From assembly GCA_028284145.1 (NCBI GenBank), contig JANQSH010000018.1, positions 1 to 32,736 on the forward strand: a stretch of 32,736 bases of DNA, in the 5' to 3' direction. Of the stretch, positions 7,531 through 16,572 are shown one piece after another (position 1 is the first letter of the stretch; each line of letters begins with the position of its first letter). The DNA is from Planctomycetaceae bacterium (GTDB lineage Bacteria; Planctomycetota; Planctomycetia; Planctomycetales; Planctomycetaceae). The position numbers and the translations under genes were made by a program. The notes under the pieces are model-generated. The model did not search any database. It saw nothing but the letters and a program-made list of their open reading frames with translations, and was not told the origin of the DNA.

Positions 7531-7875
7531 TGAGCGTATTACGCTCTTCTGTGCCGCGATGGACGCCATCTGGTCTGCAAACATTAGAGCGAATTGCCTT
7601 GATTTGTAACGTTGAGTTGGCAATTCACATCGAATTTTTCGGACGGCTACGAATTTTCCGAACGGCTGCAAAATGGAAGTCATCCCTGCACAGGCAGGAA
7701 TCCATCTTCTTTTTTCTGGATTCCCCCCTCCACTTGAATCATGAACACCGCGTGGGAATAACATTGAGTGACGACTCCGAAAAAAGCCGGACGAACAGTC
7801 GCTACGATGATTTGCAATGTGCTGTAGCTCTCACGAGCCCAGAGGCGTTACACCAGAAGGCAATCTGCACATGAG
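7531..7875 (+). repeat. R1 repeat, split by a 240-bp insert
   Basis: The left half (7531-7582) carries GAGCGTATTACGCTC, TGTGCCGCGATGGACG and GGTCTGCAAAC. The right half (about 7823-7875) resumes at GCTCTCACGAGC and continues GTTACACCAGAAGG to the end. The 240 bp between include an R1-start-like ATTAGAGCG right at the break and a damaged palindromic dispersed repeat. It lies between convergent genes. Confidence 0.8.
7679..7728. repeat. Damaged palindromic dispersed repeat
   Basis: GTCATCCCTGCACAGGCAGG followed by AATCCATCTTC matches the left arm of the repeat at 4104. The right arm decays after CTGGATTCCC. It lies within the insert that splits the R1 copy. Confidence 0.6.
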
Positions 7876-7908
7876 AAAACCCCGGCCTCTCACAAAGAGA
7901 AACCGGGG
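7875..7908 (-). terminator. Rho-independent terminator of the lipoprotein gene
   Basis: On the minus strand, CCCCGGTTTCTC, loop TTTGT, then GAGAGGCCGGGG form 12 pairs with two G-U, followed by TTTTC. It begins 26 bp after the lipoprotein stop and abuts the right end of an R1 repeat. Confidence 0.85.
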
Positions 7909-7934
7909 CGGTGTGCTTCCCGATATTCAGCGGT

Positions 7935-9050
7935 TTATGGACTCGGCTGAAGTTCCGGCGGGGTCGGTTCGGTCGATTCACCTGGTTCCTCGGGGAATTC
8001 AAATTCCGGTTCTTCACTCGGTGGGCCATCGGGTCCACCGCCGGGGCCAAATTGTTGCATAGCCGACTGAATCGCGGTATTCACTGCTGCATCGAATTCT
8101 TCCTGCGTGTTGGCTCTGGCCAGATCATCCAATGCCTTGTCGACGGCATCCAATATCGGCAGGATCATTTCCTTCTGTGGTGCCATTTTTTCCGGAGTCA
8201 GATTGACCAGATTGGACCTGGCTTCTTCAATACCCTGCTTCCAGTCGTTAGCCATATTCTCGGGAATCCATTTGCCTTCGACGCGCACGAAATTCTCTTC
8301 ATCATCCGGTTTGCCTTCCTCAATTTTCCTGACGACCGCCTTGTCACCATCCGAAGAAACCAGCTCAAACTTCGCGTTCGCAAAGGATTCCATCTCTTTG
8401 AATTCGTTGCTGGGTGGCAGGGCATCCTTCAGGAGGACGGCCTGATCTGCAAGGCTCTTGCCAGTTGTGGACAGGGTTTTGCCCACGTCAGCGGTCTTCA
8501 TTTTTTCCAAATCTACCATGTCACTGCTCAGCACGGTTTCGATGATTCCGAGAATGGCATCCCAATTCTGTTGGGCCACGTCTTTGGCACCGGGAGGGAC
8601 CGGGCTGCCTTCACCACCCTGCACCATTGGATGCGCCAAAATGAAATCCTTTTTGGTTGACAGCACATCGGTCAACTTGCGAGCCGTTCCGACACTGCGG
8701 TTCCACAGTTCCTTGTCCATTTTTCCGGCAAATTCGTGGACCAGATCGTTCACATCTTTCTGATAACTGGCCGGCAAAGCGTTCCAGACACCTGCGGGAT
8801 CGTTGTTCCTGACCGACTCAGCAAAAGCCGCAGCAGCGGCATCGGCTGTCTCTGGCGGTTTCACTTCGGCAGTGCCACTTTCGCCATTCGCATTGGCTTC
8901 ATCGTTGCCATTACTACCATTGCCATTGCTCGACTGATTGGTTTCGCCATTGCCATTTTCACTTTCTTCTTCCCCGCCGGGACAACCAGGCAGACAAAGC
9001 ATGGCCGCCGTCATCAGCAGGCAGGGCCAGAGTTGGAAACGTTTCAACAT
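7935..9050 (-). CDS. Hypothetical lipoprotein with Asn/Gly-rich linker
   Basis: A 371-residue protein starting at ATG 9050 behind a clear AGGAG. The signal peptide ends in the lipobox LPGC (Cys23), so the mature protein should be lipid-anchored. Residues 24-70 or so are a low-complexity linker rich in Glu, Asn, Gly and Ser. The body, beginning AAAAFAESVRNNDPAGVWNALP, is largely helical and resembles the planctomycete proteins that model a per-cell quantity limited by a small SnoaL/DUF-like domain, but I cannot name the family. The C-terminus is rich in Pro, Glu and Gly. Longer starts upstream (to 9149) lack a signal peptide and are unlikely. A strong terminator follows. Confidence 0.8.
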   Translation of the reverse strand: MLKRFQLWPCLLMTAAMLCLPGCPGGEEESENGNGETNQSSNGNGSNGNDEANANGESGTAEVKPPETADAAAAAFAESVRNNDPAGVWNALPASYQKDVNDLVHEFAGKMDKELWNRSVGTARKLTDVLSTKKDFILAHPMVQGGEGSPVPPGAKDVAQQNWDAILGIIETVLSSDMVDLEKMKTADVGKTLSTTGKSLADQAVLLKDALPPSNEFKEMESFANAKFELVSSDGDKAVVRKIEEGKPDDEENFVRVEGKWIPENMANDWKQGIEEARSNLVNLTPEKMAPQKEMILPILDAVDKALDDLARANTQEEFDAAVNTAIQSAMQQFGPGGGPDGPPSEEPEFEFPEEPGESTEPTPPELQPSP

Positions 9051-9342
9051 GGGGACTCCTCCAGAGTGAGAAACATTTGGACGAACCACCTCGTGACGCG
9101 AAGTGTTCGCAAAAATCAAGAAAGATGGACTGACGAACGTGCATGTCACCCATCAAACCCGGCGCAGCTTCCCGGTTGATGAAAACCATCAACAACCATC
9201 CTAACGCGGAATGCCAAATGGCAGATCTCAGAAAAAATCTCGCGATGGGAATTTCACGAAAAAACCGGAAGGACACAACAATTCAGCCATGTCCATTCCG
9301 GCCTGTTCTTCAATGGTCAATCGTATCAACAAGACTGCAGGA
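9051..9342. other. Intergenic spacer, nothing recognised
   Basis: About 290 bp between the lipoprotein start and an R1 repeat. It should hold the lipoprotein promoter. No clear promoter, hairpin or coding frame was identified. Confidence 0.4.
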
Positions 9343-9434
9343 TTAGAACGTATTACGCTCTTCTGTGGCGCGAAAATCGTCCAAAGGCAGACTCCCACGA
9401 ACGAAAACCGTCACATGAAAAGGTAAGCTGCTCA
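9343..9434 (+). repeat. R1 repeat, short variant overlapping the fae stop codon
   Basis: Starts TTAGAACGTATTACGCTC, then CTGTGGCGCGAAAATCG, and ends GAAAAGGTAAGCTGCTCA. About 14 bp are missing around the CTGCAAATACAG segment. Its terminal TCA (9432-9434) is the complement of the fae stop codon TGA. Confidence 0.85.
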
Positions 9435-9929
9435 AAAGCCCTTGAATGGGTGATCAGCCCCCGCCTTGCCAGCAATCATGTCGGCGCCGCTCGGCTCGTT
9501 GTTCATCGCACGGGCAATCGACAGCTTGGTTGCTTCGTAGTTGTAGTCGTAAATTTTCTTGTCGTCTTCCGCTTCCCAGTGAATGAACACGCCACACACG
9601 ATGACGAGATTATCACACTGATCCTGCGGAATGATGCCTTCTTCAACCGCATCGGCCACGGCGTTGGCAACAGCAGCCTGAGCCGGACCAAACATCTGCA
9701 CCGCCTGCTTCGCCCCCTTGATGGTGACTTTGGTGATCATTACCGTCGCCGGTTTGACCGCCAGATTCGGCGTCAGAACGGCTAACAGGTTGCTGTGACC
9801 CGCTGATTGCGTTGCCAGTGCATTGGCAAATGCCACACCAACGGGGCCTTCTTTGTCACCAATCAACAGGTCAATGTGGGCCACTTCATTGCCATCCCCA
9901 ACCAACGCTTCACCAATGTGCATCGACAT
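9432..9929 (-). CDS. fae: Formaldehyde-activating enzyme
   Basis: A 165-residue protein of the Fae family, which condenses formaldehyde with tetrahydromethanopterin to methylene-H4MPT in the cytoplasm. The N-terminus [19 protein letters not shown] is diagnostic and contains the catalytic histidine (H18 here, His17 in the Methylobacterium enzyme). [22 protein letters not shown] and a C-terminal DHPFKGF also match. The start ATG 9929 follows GAGGAG with a 7-base spacer. Fae is known in planctomycetes, where H4MPT enzymes serve formaldehyde handling. A divergent ATP-grasp gene is next door. The stop codon falls in the end of an R1 repeat. Confidence 0.95.
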   Translation of the reverse strand: MSMHIGEALVGDGNEVAHIDLLIGDKEGPVGVAFANALATQSAGHSNLLAVLTPNLAVKPATVMITKVTIKGAKQAVQMFGPAQAAVANAVADAVEEGIIPQDQCDNLVIVCGVFIHWEAEDDKKIYDYNYEATKLSIARAMNNEPSGADMIAGKAGADHPFKGF

Positions 9930-10181
9930 CTCAATCTCCTCGTGCTTCCAACGATTGTTTCACTGTTGTGAATCTCTTGTCTCCTTCGCGTCCCGCAGGC
10001 CCGGACATTGCGATTCGCTCGCTCCCGGACAGCAGTCTGGACAGAACGCGGTACTGGCCTCACACTGTACCGCCAGAGAAGCGGGAATTCCAGCGTCTTC
10101 GCAGCAATTGTCTCTGTTGCGAACATTTTGAATTCAACGCTCATTTTTTGCGTAAATGAACACATTGCGGCGTTTTTCCTC

Positions 10182-11417
10182 ATGTCTGGTGAACAACCTG
10201 TTCTGTTGCTGGGAGCGAGCGTTCGCGCGTTGGCCGAGTCGGCGCTGCGTGCAGGATTACACCCGATTTGCGCCGATCAATTCGCCGATTTGGATCTCAG
10301 ACAATTTGCCGAGGTCATTCCCGTTGACGATTACCTCAATGGACTGCTCCCCGCATTATGTGAAGTCCCGCAAATGCCTTGGATATACACCGGCGGGCTC
10401 GAAAACCATCCCGATTTGCTGCAGCGGCTGATTGACCAGCGAGGTGAGGAACACCTGCTGGGCAACTCATCGGACGTACTTGGTCACGTCAATGATCCAC
10501 AGGTCGTGCATTCAGCAATACGCAACAAAGGCATCAACACTCCCGAGTACCGGGAAGCAACAGAATCACTGCCGAAGGATGGAACATGGTTGATCAAACC
10601 AGATCGAGGATGTGGTGGCCGGGGGATTGCCATCTGGGAGGATGACCAACAGCCAATTGTCCAGGCAACGCAAAGCGAGCCGCACTTTTTTCAACGGCGG
10701 ATCGCGGGCGAATCGATCTCGGCCGTGTTCGTTGCCTGGGCCGGGGAAGCGGAAGTCGTCGGCGTGACCAGGCAACTGGTTGGTGAGACCTGGCTGCACA
10801 CGGCGCCATTTGTCTATTGCGGTTCGATCGGGCCAATCATGCCGGAGGATTCTGTGCTGGAACAAATCGCTATCATTGGTGAGACGTTGGCAAAGCGGTT
10901 TGGTTTACGGGGATTGTTCGGCTGCGATCTGATACACAATCGCAAGACCGGAGAGGTCTGGTTCATCGAACTCAATCCGCGTTACACAGCATCGGTCGAA
11001 GTGCTGGAATTGGGGCGACAGGACAAAGTGCTGCGCGAACATTCGGCTGCCTGTTTTTCGTTTCAGCAATATGGACCATTCCTGGATGAGGGACCAGAGA
11101 GTGATCGAGAGAATGACAACTTCTGCGCCAACACACCCGTAAACGTCATCGGCAAGGCGATTTTATTTGCGCCACAGGAGATTCACATCGACGATTGGCC
11201 TGTGAAACCAGGGGTGGCCAAAGATGTGTGGGATGTCTGGAACATCAGGCCGGTCGCCGACATCCCCATGCCCGGCACGACGATTCCCAAAGGAGGCCCG
11301 GTTTGTACGCTGTTCGTACGTGAGACTGATCCCGAATCGGCATTGGAAACACTGAAATCCAAGGCAAATCAACTTCTGCAACGCCTGTTCGACCCTGGCA
11401 GGAGTGCCCTGGACTGA
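10182..11417 (+). CDS. ATP-grasp domain protein, probably H4MPT-linked
   Basis: A 411-residue ATP-grasp enzyme. The start ATG 10182 gives MSGEQPVLLLGASVRALAESALRAG, a typical N-terminal alpha/beta domain; an open frame extends upstream without family resemblance. The central part shows GTWLIKPDRGCGGRGIAIW (ATP-binding lysine and glycine-rich loop). The C-terminal grasp shows GLRGLFGCDLI and WFIELNPRYTASVEVLE, with E, N and R positioned as Mg-ATP ligands. ATP-grasp proteins of this sort occur in H4MPT gene clusters of methylotrophs, methanogens and planctomycetes. Its divergent placement 252 bp from fae supports a role in H4MPT cofactor synthesis or C1 metabolism. The exact substrate is unknown. 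Confidence 0.8.
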   Translation: MSGEQPVLLLGASVRALAESALRAGLHPICADQFADLDLRQFAEVIPVDDYLNGLLPALCEVPQMPWIYTGGLENHPDLLQRLIDQRGEEHLLGNSSDVLGHVNDPQVVHSAIRNKGINTPEYREATESLPKDGTWLIKPDRGCGGRGIAIWEDDQQPIVQATQSEPHFFQRRIAGESISAVFVAWAGEAEVVGVTRQLVGETWLHTAPFVYCGSIGPIMPEDSVLEQIAIIGETLAKRFGLRGLFGCDLIHNRKTGEVWFIELNPRYTASVEVLELGRQDKVLREHSAACFSFQQYGPFLDEGPESDRENDNFCANTPVNVIGKAILFAPQEIHIDDWPVKPGVAKDVWDVWNIRPVADIPMPGTTIPKGGPVCTLFVRETDPESALETLKSKANQLLQRLFDPGRSALD

Positions 11418-11522
11418 GAAGTTCGATAAACCAACGCTCGGATGATTGTGTTTTGATCGGTCAATCTGCAAAAATGGAGAGACTGCCCCGGAATTCTGAG
11501 ACCTTACAACCTGGAGAAACTG

Positions 11523-12515
11523 ATGGTATCCATTCGATCAAAAGCATTCCTCACAGCCTTGGCGGTTTGTTTTGTACTGTCGACTTTGACAGCGGCATCT
11601 GCGGCGAAAAAAGACAATGCTGCGGGCAAAGCGGCGGACAGGAAAAAGATCGTGTTCATTGCCGGACCAAGAAGCCATGGCTATGGCAATCACGAACACA
11701 AAGCTGGCTGCCTGCTGTTCGAGAAGGCTTTGAAAGAATCTGGGTTACCGGTCGAAACGGTTGTGAACCTTAACGGCTGGCCCAAAGATCAATCGGTCTT
11801 TGATGGAGTCGCCACGATCGTCATCTACTCAAATGGCGGCGCCCGCCATCCGATGCAGCAGCACCTGGAAGAGTTGGAAGCGATGATGAAAGAAGGTGTC
11901 GGACTGGTCTGCATTCACTACGCTGTGGAAGCGACGAAGGGACCATCGGGCGATCTTCTACGCGACTCCACCGGCGGAACATTCGAAACACACTGGTCGG
12001 TTAATCCTCACTGGACGGCCGAGTTCAGGGAACTTCCCGAACATCCTGTGACGCACGGGGTCAAACCGTTCTCGATCAACGACGAATGGTATTACCACAT
12101 GCGATTCAAACCGGACTTTGCCGGCGTAACACCCATTCTGAGCGACCTGCCACCTGAAGAAAGCCTTTCTCGAAAAGACGGCGCGCACAGCGGCAATCCG
12201 GAAGTCCGAAAAGCCGTGCTGAAACGCAAAGAGCCACAGCACACCGCCTGGGCGATTGAACGTGAAGATGGCGGACGTGGTTTCGGTTTTACCGGCGGAC
12301 ATGTGCATTGGAACTGGGGCAACGACAACTTCCGCAAGCTGATGCTGAATGCCATCGTCTGGACTGCCGGTCTGGATGTTCCCTCAAATGGAGTTAAGAG
12401 CAAGACGCCGACGATCGATGAGCTGATGGAAAACCAGGACTACCCCGTTCCGGGCAATTTCAACAAGAAACGCTGGGAAGCGATGATCATGCAATGGAAC
12501 GCAGCAAACCGATAA
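11523..12515 (+). CDS. Secreted ThuA-like domain protein
   Basis: A 330-residue protein with start ATG 11523 after GGAG. A Sec signal peptide spans about residues 1-28 (KAFLTALAVCFVLSTLTAASAA). The ThuA-like domain, a class-I glutamine-amidotransferase-like fold named after a trehalose-utilisation protein, starts at KKIVFIAGPRSHGYGNHEHKAG. Later landmarks are GVGLVCIHYAVE, FETHWSVNPHW, NDEWYYHMRF, RGFGFTGGHVHWNWG and NAIVWTAGL. Enzymatic function is not established for these secreted forms; planctomycetes carry many beside PVC-type dehydrogenases, suggesting roles in polysaccharide or sugar handling. The downstream gene, 98 bp on, is such a dehydrogenase, so an operon is likely. Confidence 0.9.
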   Translation: MVSIRSKAFLTALAVCFVLSTLTAASAAKKDNAAGKAADRKKIVFIAGPRSHGYGNHEHKAGCLLFEKALKESGLPVETVVNLNGWPKDQSVFDGVATIVIYSNGGARHPMQQHLEELEAMMKEGVGLVCIHYAVEATKGPSGDLLRDSTGGTFETHWSVNPHWTAEFRELPEHPVTHGVKPFSINDEWYYHMRFKPDFAGVTPILSDLPPEESLSRKDGAHSGNPEVRKAVLKRKEPQHTAWAIEREDGGRGFGFTGGHVHWNWGNDNFRKLMLNAIVWTAGLDVPSNGVKSKTPTIDELMENQDYPVPGNFNKKRWEAMIMQWNAANR

Positions 12516-12613
12516 TTTGCCGAGCCGCCATCCAATTGCGGCTGATCGCGATTGTCTGCCGCTTCATACCCTTCCCGCATTCAAGAGAGTTTCTTCAAAT
12601 TGGAAGTTGAAGT

Positions 12614-15600
12614 ATGACGTTACGATTCGTCCGCAGCTCTGGTCTGTTCGGTGTTTCGTTGATCTGCCTGATGGTCGGTTTTTCGTCGGGCACCACAAAT
12701 GCTGTCGAGATGCAGCAGGGGGGCAAAAACAGCCGCAAGCCGGAGGATGCGACGAAACAACTGATTCCGGCGGAAGGGCTGGAAACGACGCTGTTTGCGT
12801 CCGAGCCAGATATCACCAGCATCACGAATATCGACATTGATCACCGTGGACGAATCTGGGCATGTGAGGTCACCAATTACCGCAAGCGCGCCAACACGCG
12901 GAAAGAAGGTGACCGTATTCTGATTCTCGAAGATACAGATCAGGATGGCCGGGCGGACACGACGAAGGTCTTCTATCAGGGGCGCGATGTCGATTCTGCC
13001 CTGGGAATCTGCGTGTTGGATAACAGGGTCATTGTCTCCTGCGCGCCGAATGTGATCGTCTTCATTGACGAAAATGGCGACGACAAACCGGACAAAAAAG
13101 AGTTCCTGTTTACCAGAGTCGGTCGCCCGCAACACGACCATTCCACGCACGCCTTTCTGTTCGGTCCCGATGGTCGTCTCTACTGGAACTTCGGCAATAC
13201 CGGTATCGCTGTCCACGATGCCGGGGGGAAACTGGTGGTTGACAACGCCGGGTTTCCGGTTCGCGATAATGGCAATCCTTACTTTGGAGGCATGGTCTTT
13301 CGCTGTGACATGAACGGCAGGGACTTTGAAGTCCTCGGTCACAATTTTCGTAACAATTACGAGACGACGATCGACTCCTTCGGCACGCTCTGGCAATCGG
13401 ACAACGACGATGACGGCAATAAAGCGGTTCGCATTAACTACGTGATGGAATATGGAAACTACGGCTACAGGGACGAATTCACCAAAGCGAGTTGGAAATC
13501 CCCACGCACGGGGATGCATAAGGAGGTCCCCAGGCGGCATTGGCATCTGAATGATCCGGGTGTGGTTCCCAATCTGTTGCAGACCGGGCAAGGCTCACCA
13601 ACGGGCATTTGTCTGTATGAAGGCGAATTGCTGCCTGAGGCATTCCAGGGACAGATGTTGCACTGCGATGCCGGACCCAACGTCGTACGGGCTTACCCGG
13701 TAGAACGAGACGGTGCTGGCTACTCTGCGACAATGCTGAACCTGTTGCACACCACAACCGACAAATGGTTCCGCCCATCTGATGTTTGTGTTGCACCGGA
13801 CGGGTCGGTGTTTGTTGCCGACTGGTACGACCCTGGTGTCGGTGGTCACAACATGGGGGATACCGATCGCGGACGGATTTTCCGCATTGCGCCACCGAAT
13901 ACGAAATACGTGGTCAAGCCAGTCAACACCTCGACCATCGAGGGAGCGATTGAAGCACTGAAGAATCCCTGTCTGAGTACGCGGTACCTTGGCTGGACGG
14001 CTCTGTACCAGCAGGGTGACAAAGCGGAAGCGGCTTTGAAGAGGCTGTTTGAATCAACCGGCAATCCTCGCATGCAGGCTCGGGCGCTGTGGCTGCTGGG
14101 CAGACTGAAGAACGGCGACAAGTACATCCGACAAGCGCTCGATAGCGACAATGTCGATTTGCGAATCGTCGGGTTACGTGTGGCTCGATCGGTCGATGCA
14201 GACGTGGTCCCGTTGATAAAAAAACGGGTTGACGACCAATCACCAGCCGTTCGACGGGCATGCCTGATTGCTTTGCGGGATAAACAACCAGAAGCACTGC
14301 CCGAACTTTGGACCAGATTGGCATTGAAACATGATGGTCAGGACCGTTGGTATCTGGAAGCCCTGGGAATTGCGGCTCATCACCAGTGGGACGCCTGCTT
14401 TGCCGCCTGGAAAAAGACTGTGGGTGATAAATGGAATACACCCGCAGGTCGGGATATTATCTGGCGAGCGCGAACAGCAACCGTACTTCCCTTGCTGGCA
14501 AAGATCATTCTGGATGAATCGACACCTCCGGAGGAGTATCCACGCTATTTCCGCGCCTTGGATTTTCATCAGGTGAATTCCGCTGAAACCCGGCAGGCGA
14601 AAAACATAGCGCTGCTGCAACTGTTGACGACGCCCCATCAACATCGAACACAAATCGTTAATCTGGCCCTCAATCATGGCGCGGGAGATCTGGTAAAGAA
14701 TCCGACGCCCGATATCATAAAGGTGATTGACCAGGTATTTGCAGAAGCCAAAGGAACGTCGCGGTATGTGGAACTGGTGGATCAACTCAATGCGACGGAT
14801 CGATACAACGATCTGATTACGATCGCAACCGCAAATCCGGACGATCAACTTGCCGTCGAGGCAGTAAGGACACTCCTGAAGAAGGGACAGCAGAAACGGA
14901 TTACCAATGTGCTCTCCACGTTGAAATCGAGTGAAGCGAAGAAGCTGGCGCGCGCTTTGGGGAACAGTGGTGATGGATCAGCGGAAAAGTTGTTGACGGC
15001 GATCATCGACGACGCAAAACAGTCGTTGGCCATTCGACGGGAAGCCGTTCGTGGAGTCGCGAAAATTCGCAACGGCGCCATGATCCTGCTCAAACGGGCA
15101 CAACAGAAGAAAATTCCGCCGGAATTGAAAGAGGCGGTCGCGGCAGCCTTGCATTCCGCACAATGGCAGGACATCAAAACCGCTGCCGAAAAGAACTACC
15201 CTTTGCCCGGTGCCAAAGATGGAAAACCACTCCCCACGTTGTCCGAACTGGTGAAGCGGCGAGGGGACCCGGTCAAGGGGCGGATCGTTTTCATGTCAAC
15301 CGGAACCTGTCACAAATGCCACCAGTTCAAAAACTTCGGCAAGGAAGTTGGCCCCGACTTGTCAGAAATTGGTTCCAAGCTGAGTCGGCAGGCATTGTAT
15401 GAATCAATTCTGTTTCCCTCCGCAGGGATCAGCCACAACTACGAAACCTATTCGCTGATTACTGTAAATGGCAACATTGTTAACGGACTGATGGTCAACC
15501 GCACCGACGATGAAATTTCCATAAAAGGTGCCGACTCGATTGTGCGGACCTACAAGACCAACGAGATCGACGAGATTCTCAAGCAGAAAATCTCCTTGAT

Positions 15601-15685
15601 GCCCGCTGATTTGCAGAAGGTGATGTCTGAGGAGGACCTGGTCGACATTGTTGAATTCATGACAACCCTGAAGAAAAAAGGGTAG
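12614..15685 (+). CDS. PVC-type membrane-bound dehydrogenase with HEAT repeats and heme domain
   Basis: A 1023-residue secreted protein. An N-terminal signal or anchor helix (residues 8-30) precedes a beta-propeller domain beginning GLETTLFASEPDITSITNIDIDHRG, with RPSDVCVAPDGSVFVADWYDPGVGGH near 390. A HEAT-like helical repeat region covers about 440-870. The C-terminal PVC heme domain has CHKCH at residues 899-903 (CxxCH) and the distal MPADLQKVMSEEDLVDIVEFM, where Met may be the axial ligand. This matches the composite architecture typical of Planctomycetes and Verrucomicrobia, presumed to oxidise sugars or similar substrates outside the cytoplasmic membrane and pass electrons to the heme. 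It is likely co-expressed with ThuA upstream. Confidence 0.95.
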   Translation: MTLRFVRSSGLFGVSLICLMVGFSSGTTNAVEMQQGGKNSRKPEDATKQLIPAEGLETTLFASEPDITSITNIDIDHRGRIWACEVTNYRKRANTRKEGDRILILEDTDQDGRADTTKVFYQGRDVDSALGICVLDNRVIVSCAPNVIVFIDENGDDKPDKKEFLFTRVGRPQHDHSTHAFLFGPDGRLYWNFGNTGIAVHDAGGKLVVDNAGFPVRDNGNPYFGGMVFRCDMNGRDFEVLGHNFRNNYETTIDSFGTLWQSDNDDDGNKAVRINYVMEYGNYGYRDEFTKASWKSPRTGMHKEVPRRHWHLNDPGVVPNLLQTGQGSPTGICLYEGELLPEAFQGQMLHCDAGPNVVRAYPVERDGAGYSATMLNLLHTTTDKWFRPSDVCVAPDGSVFVADWYDPGVGGHNMGDTDRGRIFRIAPPNTKYVVKPVNTSTIEGAIEALKNPCLSTRYLGWTALYQQGDKAEAALKRLFESTGNPRMQARALWLLGRLKNGDKYIRQALDSDNVDLRIVGLRVARSVDADVVPLIKKRVDDQSPAVRRACLIALRDKQPEALPELWTRLALKHDGQDRWYLEALGIAAHHQWDACFAAWKKTVGDKWNTPAGRDIIWRARTATVLPLLAKIILDESTPPEEYPRYFRALDFHQVNSAETRQAKNIALLQLLTTPHQHRTQIVNLALNHGAGDLVKNPTPDIIKVIDQVFAEAKGTSRYVELVDQLNATDRYNDLITIATANPDDQLAVEAVRTLLKKGQQKRITNVLSTLKSSEAKKLARALGNSGDGSAEKLLTAIIDDAKQSLAIRREAVRGVAKIRNGAMILLKRAQQKKIPPELKEAVAAALHSAQWQDIKTAAEKNYPLPGAKDGKPLPTLSELVKRRGDPVKGRIVFMSTGTCHKCHQFKNFGKEVGPDLSEIGSKLSRQALYESILFPSAGISHNYETYSLITVNGNIVNGLMVNRTDDEISIKGADSIVRTYKTNEIDEILKQKISLMPADLQKVMSEEDLVDIVEFMTTLKKKG

Positions 15686-15816
15686 CGTAAACACTTTCCT
15701 GAAAAGGTGTTATTGTGATGGGCCGCCAGATTTTCTGCAGTCCTGTTTGACTGTCTGCCCCGGTGAGGTAGGTTTCAGGCGTATCGATACGCCACATATC
15801 GCACCAGGGTAATCAC

Positions 15817-16335
15817 ATGCAACACTACCATCGCTCCGGTCCGCTGCCAGCCACCTTCGTCGCGAGCCAGTTGCGTCGTGCTTTCACGCTGGTGGAAGTG
15901 CTCATCGTTGTGATGATTATGGGGATACTTGCTTCCGTTGTGCTGCCTCAATTCACCGCTGCCAGCGGAGACGCAAAGGAATCCGCCCTGCTGCAGAGTC
16001 TGGCGACGATGCGAAACCAGATTCAGATGTTCCGCTTCCAGCACGAAGGCCGACTGCCCGGAACGAAAAGTGGAGTCTCGTTTGATCAGTCGATGCTGCA
16101 GAAGACGGACATTGATGGCAGCCTGAACACGAATGGTGCTCATGGGCCGTATATTCTTGGGCAACTTCCACCGAATCCGTACAATGATTTGCGTGACGTC
16201 ACTGTCAAAAGCGCAGTGCTTGCACCTGCGGATGCTGATGGCACGACAGGATGGCTGTACAGCACATCGACGGGAGAATTCCGCGCGAACTACGACGGCA
16301 CAATGTCCGATGGCTCGACCATCTTCAGTCAATGA
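15817..16335 (+). CDS. Type II secretion/type IV pilin-like pseudopilin
   Basis: A 172-residue protein with a prepilin signal: LRRAFTLVEVLIVVMIMGILASVVLPQF. Cleavage is expected between A22 and F23, and Glu at mature position 5 (E27) is present. The residue before cleavage is Ala instead of the usual Gly. The leader is long for the class (22 residues). After the hydrophobic helix, a GspG-like region follows (GDAKESALLQSLATMRNQIQMFRFQHEG) with the late PYILGQLPPNPYND and WLYSTSTGEFRANY. No other secretion genes are adjacent. Planctomycetes carry many orphan pseudopilins of this type, so a role in secretion or surface structures is inferred. Confidence 0.9.
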   Translation: MQHYHRSGPLPATFVASQLRRAFTLVEVLIVVMIMGILASVVLPQFTAASGDAKESALLQSLATMRNQIQMFRFQHEGRLPGTKSGVSFDQSMLQKTDIDGSLNTNGAHGPYILGQLPPNPYNDLRDVTVKSAVLAPADADGTTGWLYSTSTGEFRANYDGTMSDGSTIFSQ

Positions 16336-16376
16336 TTTTTGATTGCGATACGTCTTTCTCCGATCGCCCGCCTGCT

Positions 16377-16572
16377 GGAGCAGTTTACCTTCTGGTGTGA
16401 TGTCTCTATAGCGGCAAACGGATAAGTGTGGCGTCTTTCGATCGGCTATTATCGTTCCAGATGGGGCGTAAGCCGCCACAGATAAAAGTCCGTCGGACTA
16501 GCTCGTGGGAGCCTATTATACTTGCAGGCCTGACGACGTTCATCGCGGCGTAGAAAAGCGTAATACGCTCTA
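16377..16572 (-). repeat. R1 repeat, interrupted by an R3 segment
   Basis: Reversed R1. Its left end with the palindrome lies at about 16554-16572, and its right end GGAGCAGTTTACC (R1 complement) is at 16377-16389. About 92 bp (16408-16499), including an R3 repeat, sit inside it after the CACGAGC segment. The terminal CTA (16570-16572) is the complement of the TAG stop codon of the DUF6807 gene. Confidence 0.8.
16454..16501 (+). repeat. R3 repeat, copy a
   Basis: GTTCCAGATGGGGCGTAAGC, then CGCCACAGATAAA, then AGTCCGTCGGACT, a 5-bp stem with loop GTC. It matches copies b and c near 17.9 kb in order and spacing. It sits within an R1 copy. Confidence 0.65.

Noticed and set aside
6406-7764. A 452-codon open frame on the minus strand opposite the MoxR gene
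   Set aside because: It overlaps the well-supported MoxR gene, has no family resemblance and no ribosome site, and runs through R1 sequence.
12620-13591. A 323-codon minus-strand frame opposite the PVC dehydrogenase
   Set aside because: It is the shadow of a strongly conserved gene; its composition is that of a reversed codon pattern.
15689-15711. Terminator after the PVC dehydrogenase
   Set aside because: AACACTTTC/GAAAAGGTGTT can pair only weakly and no T-tract follows.
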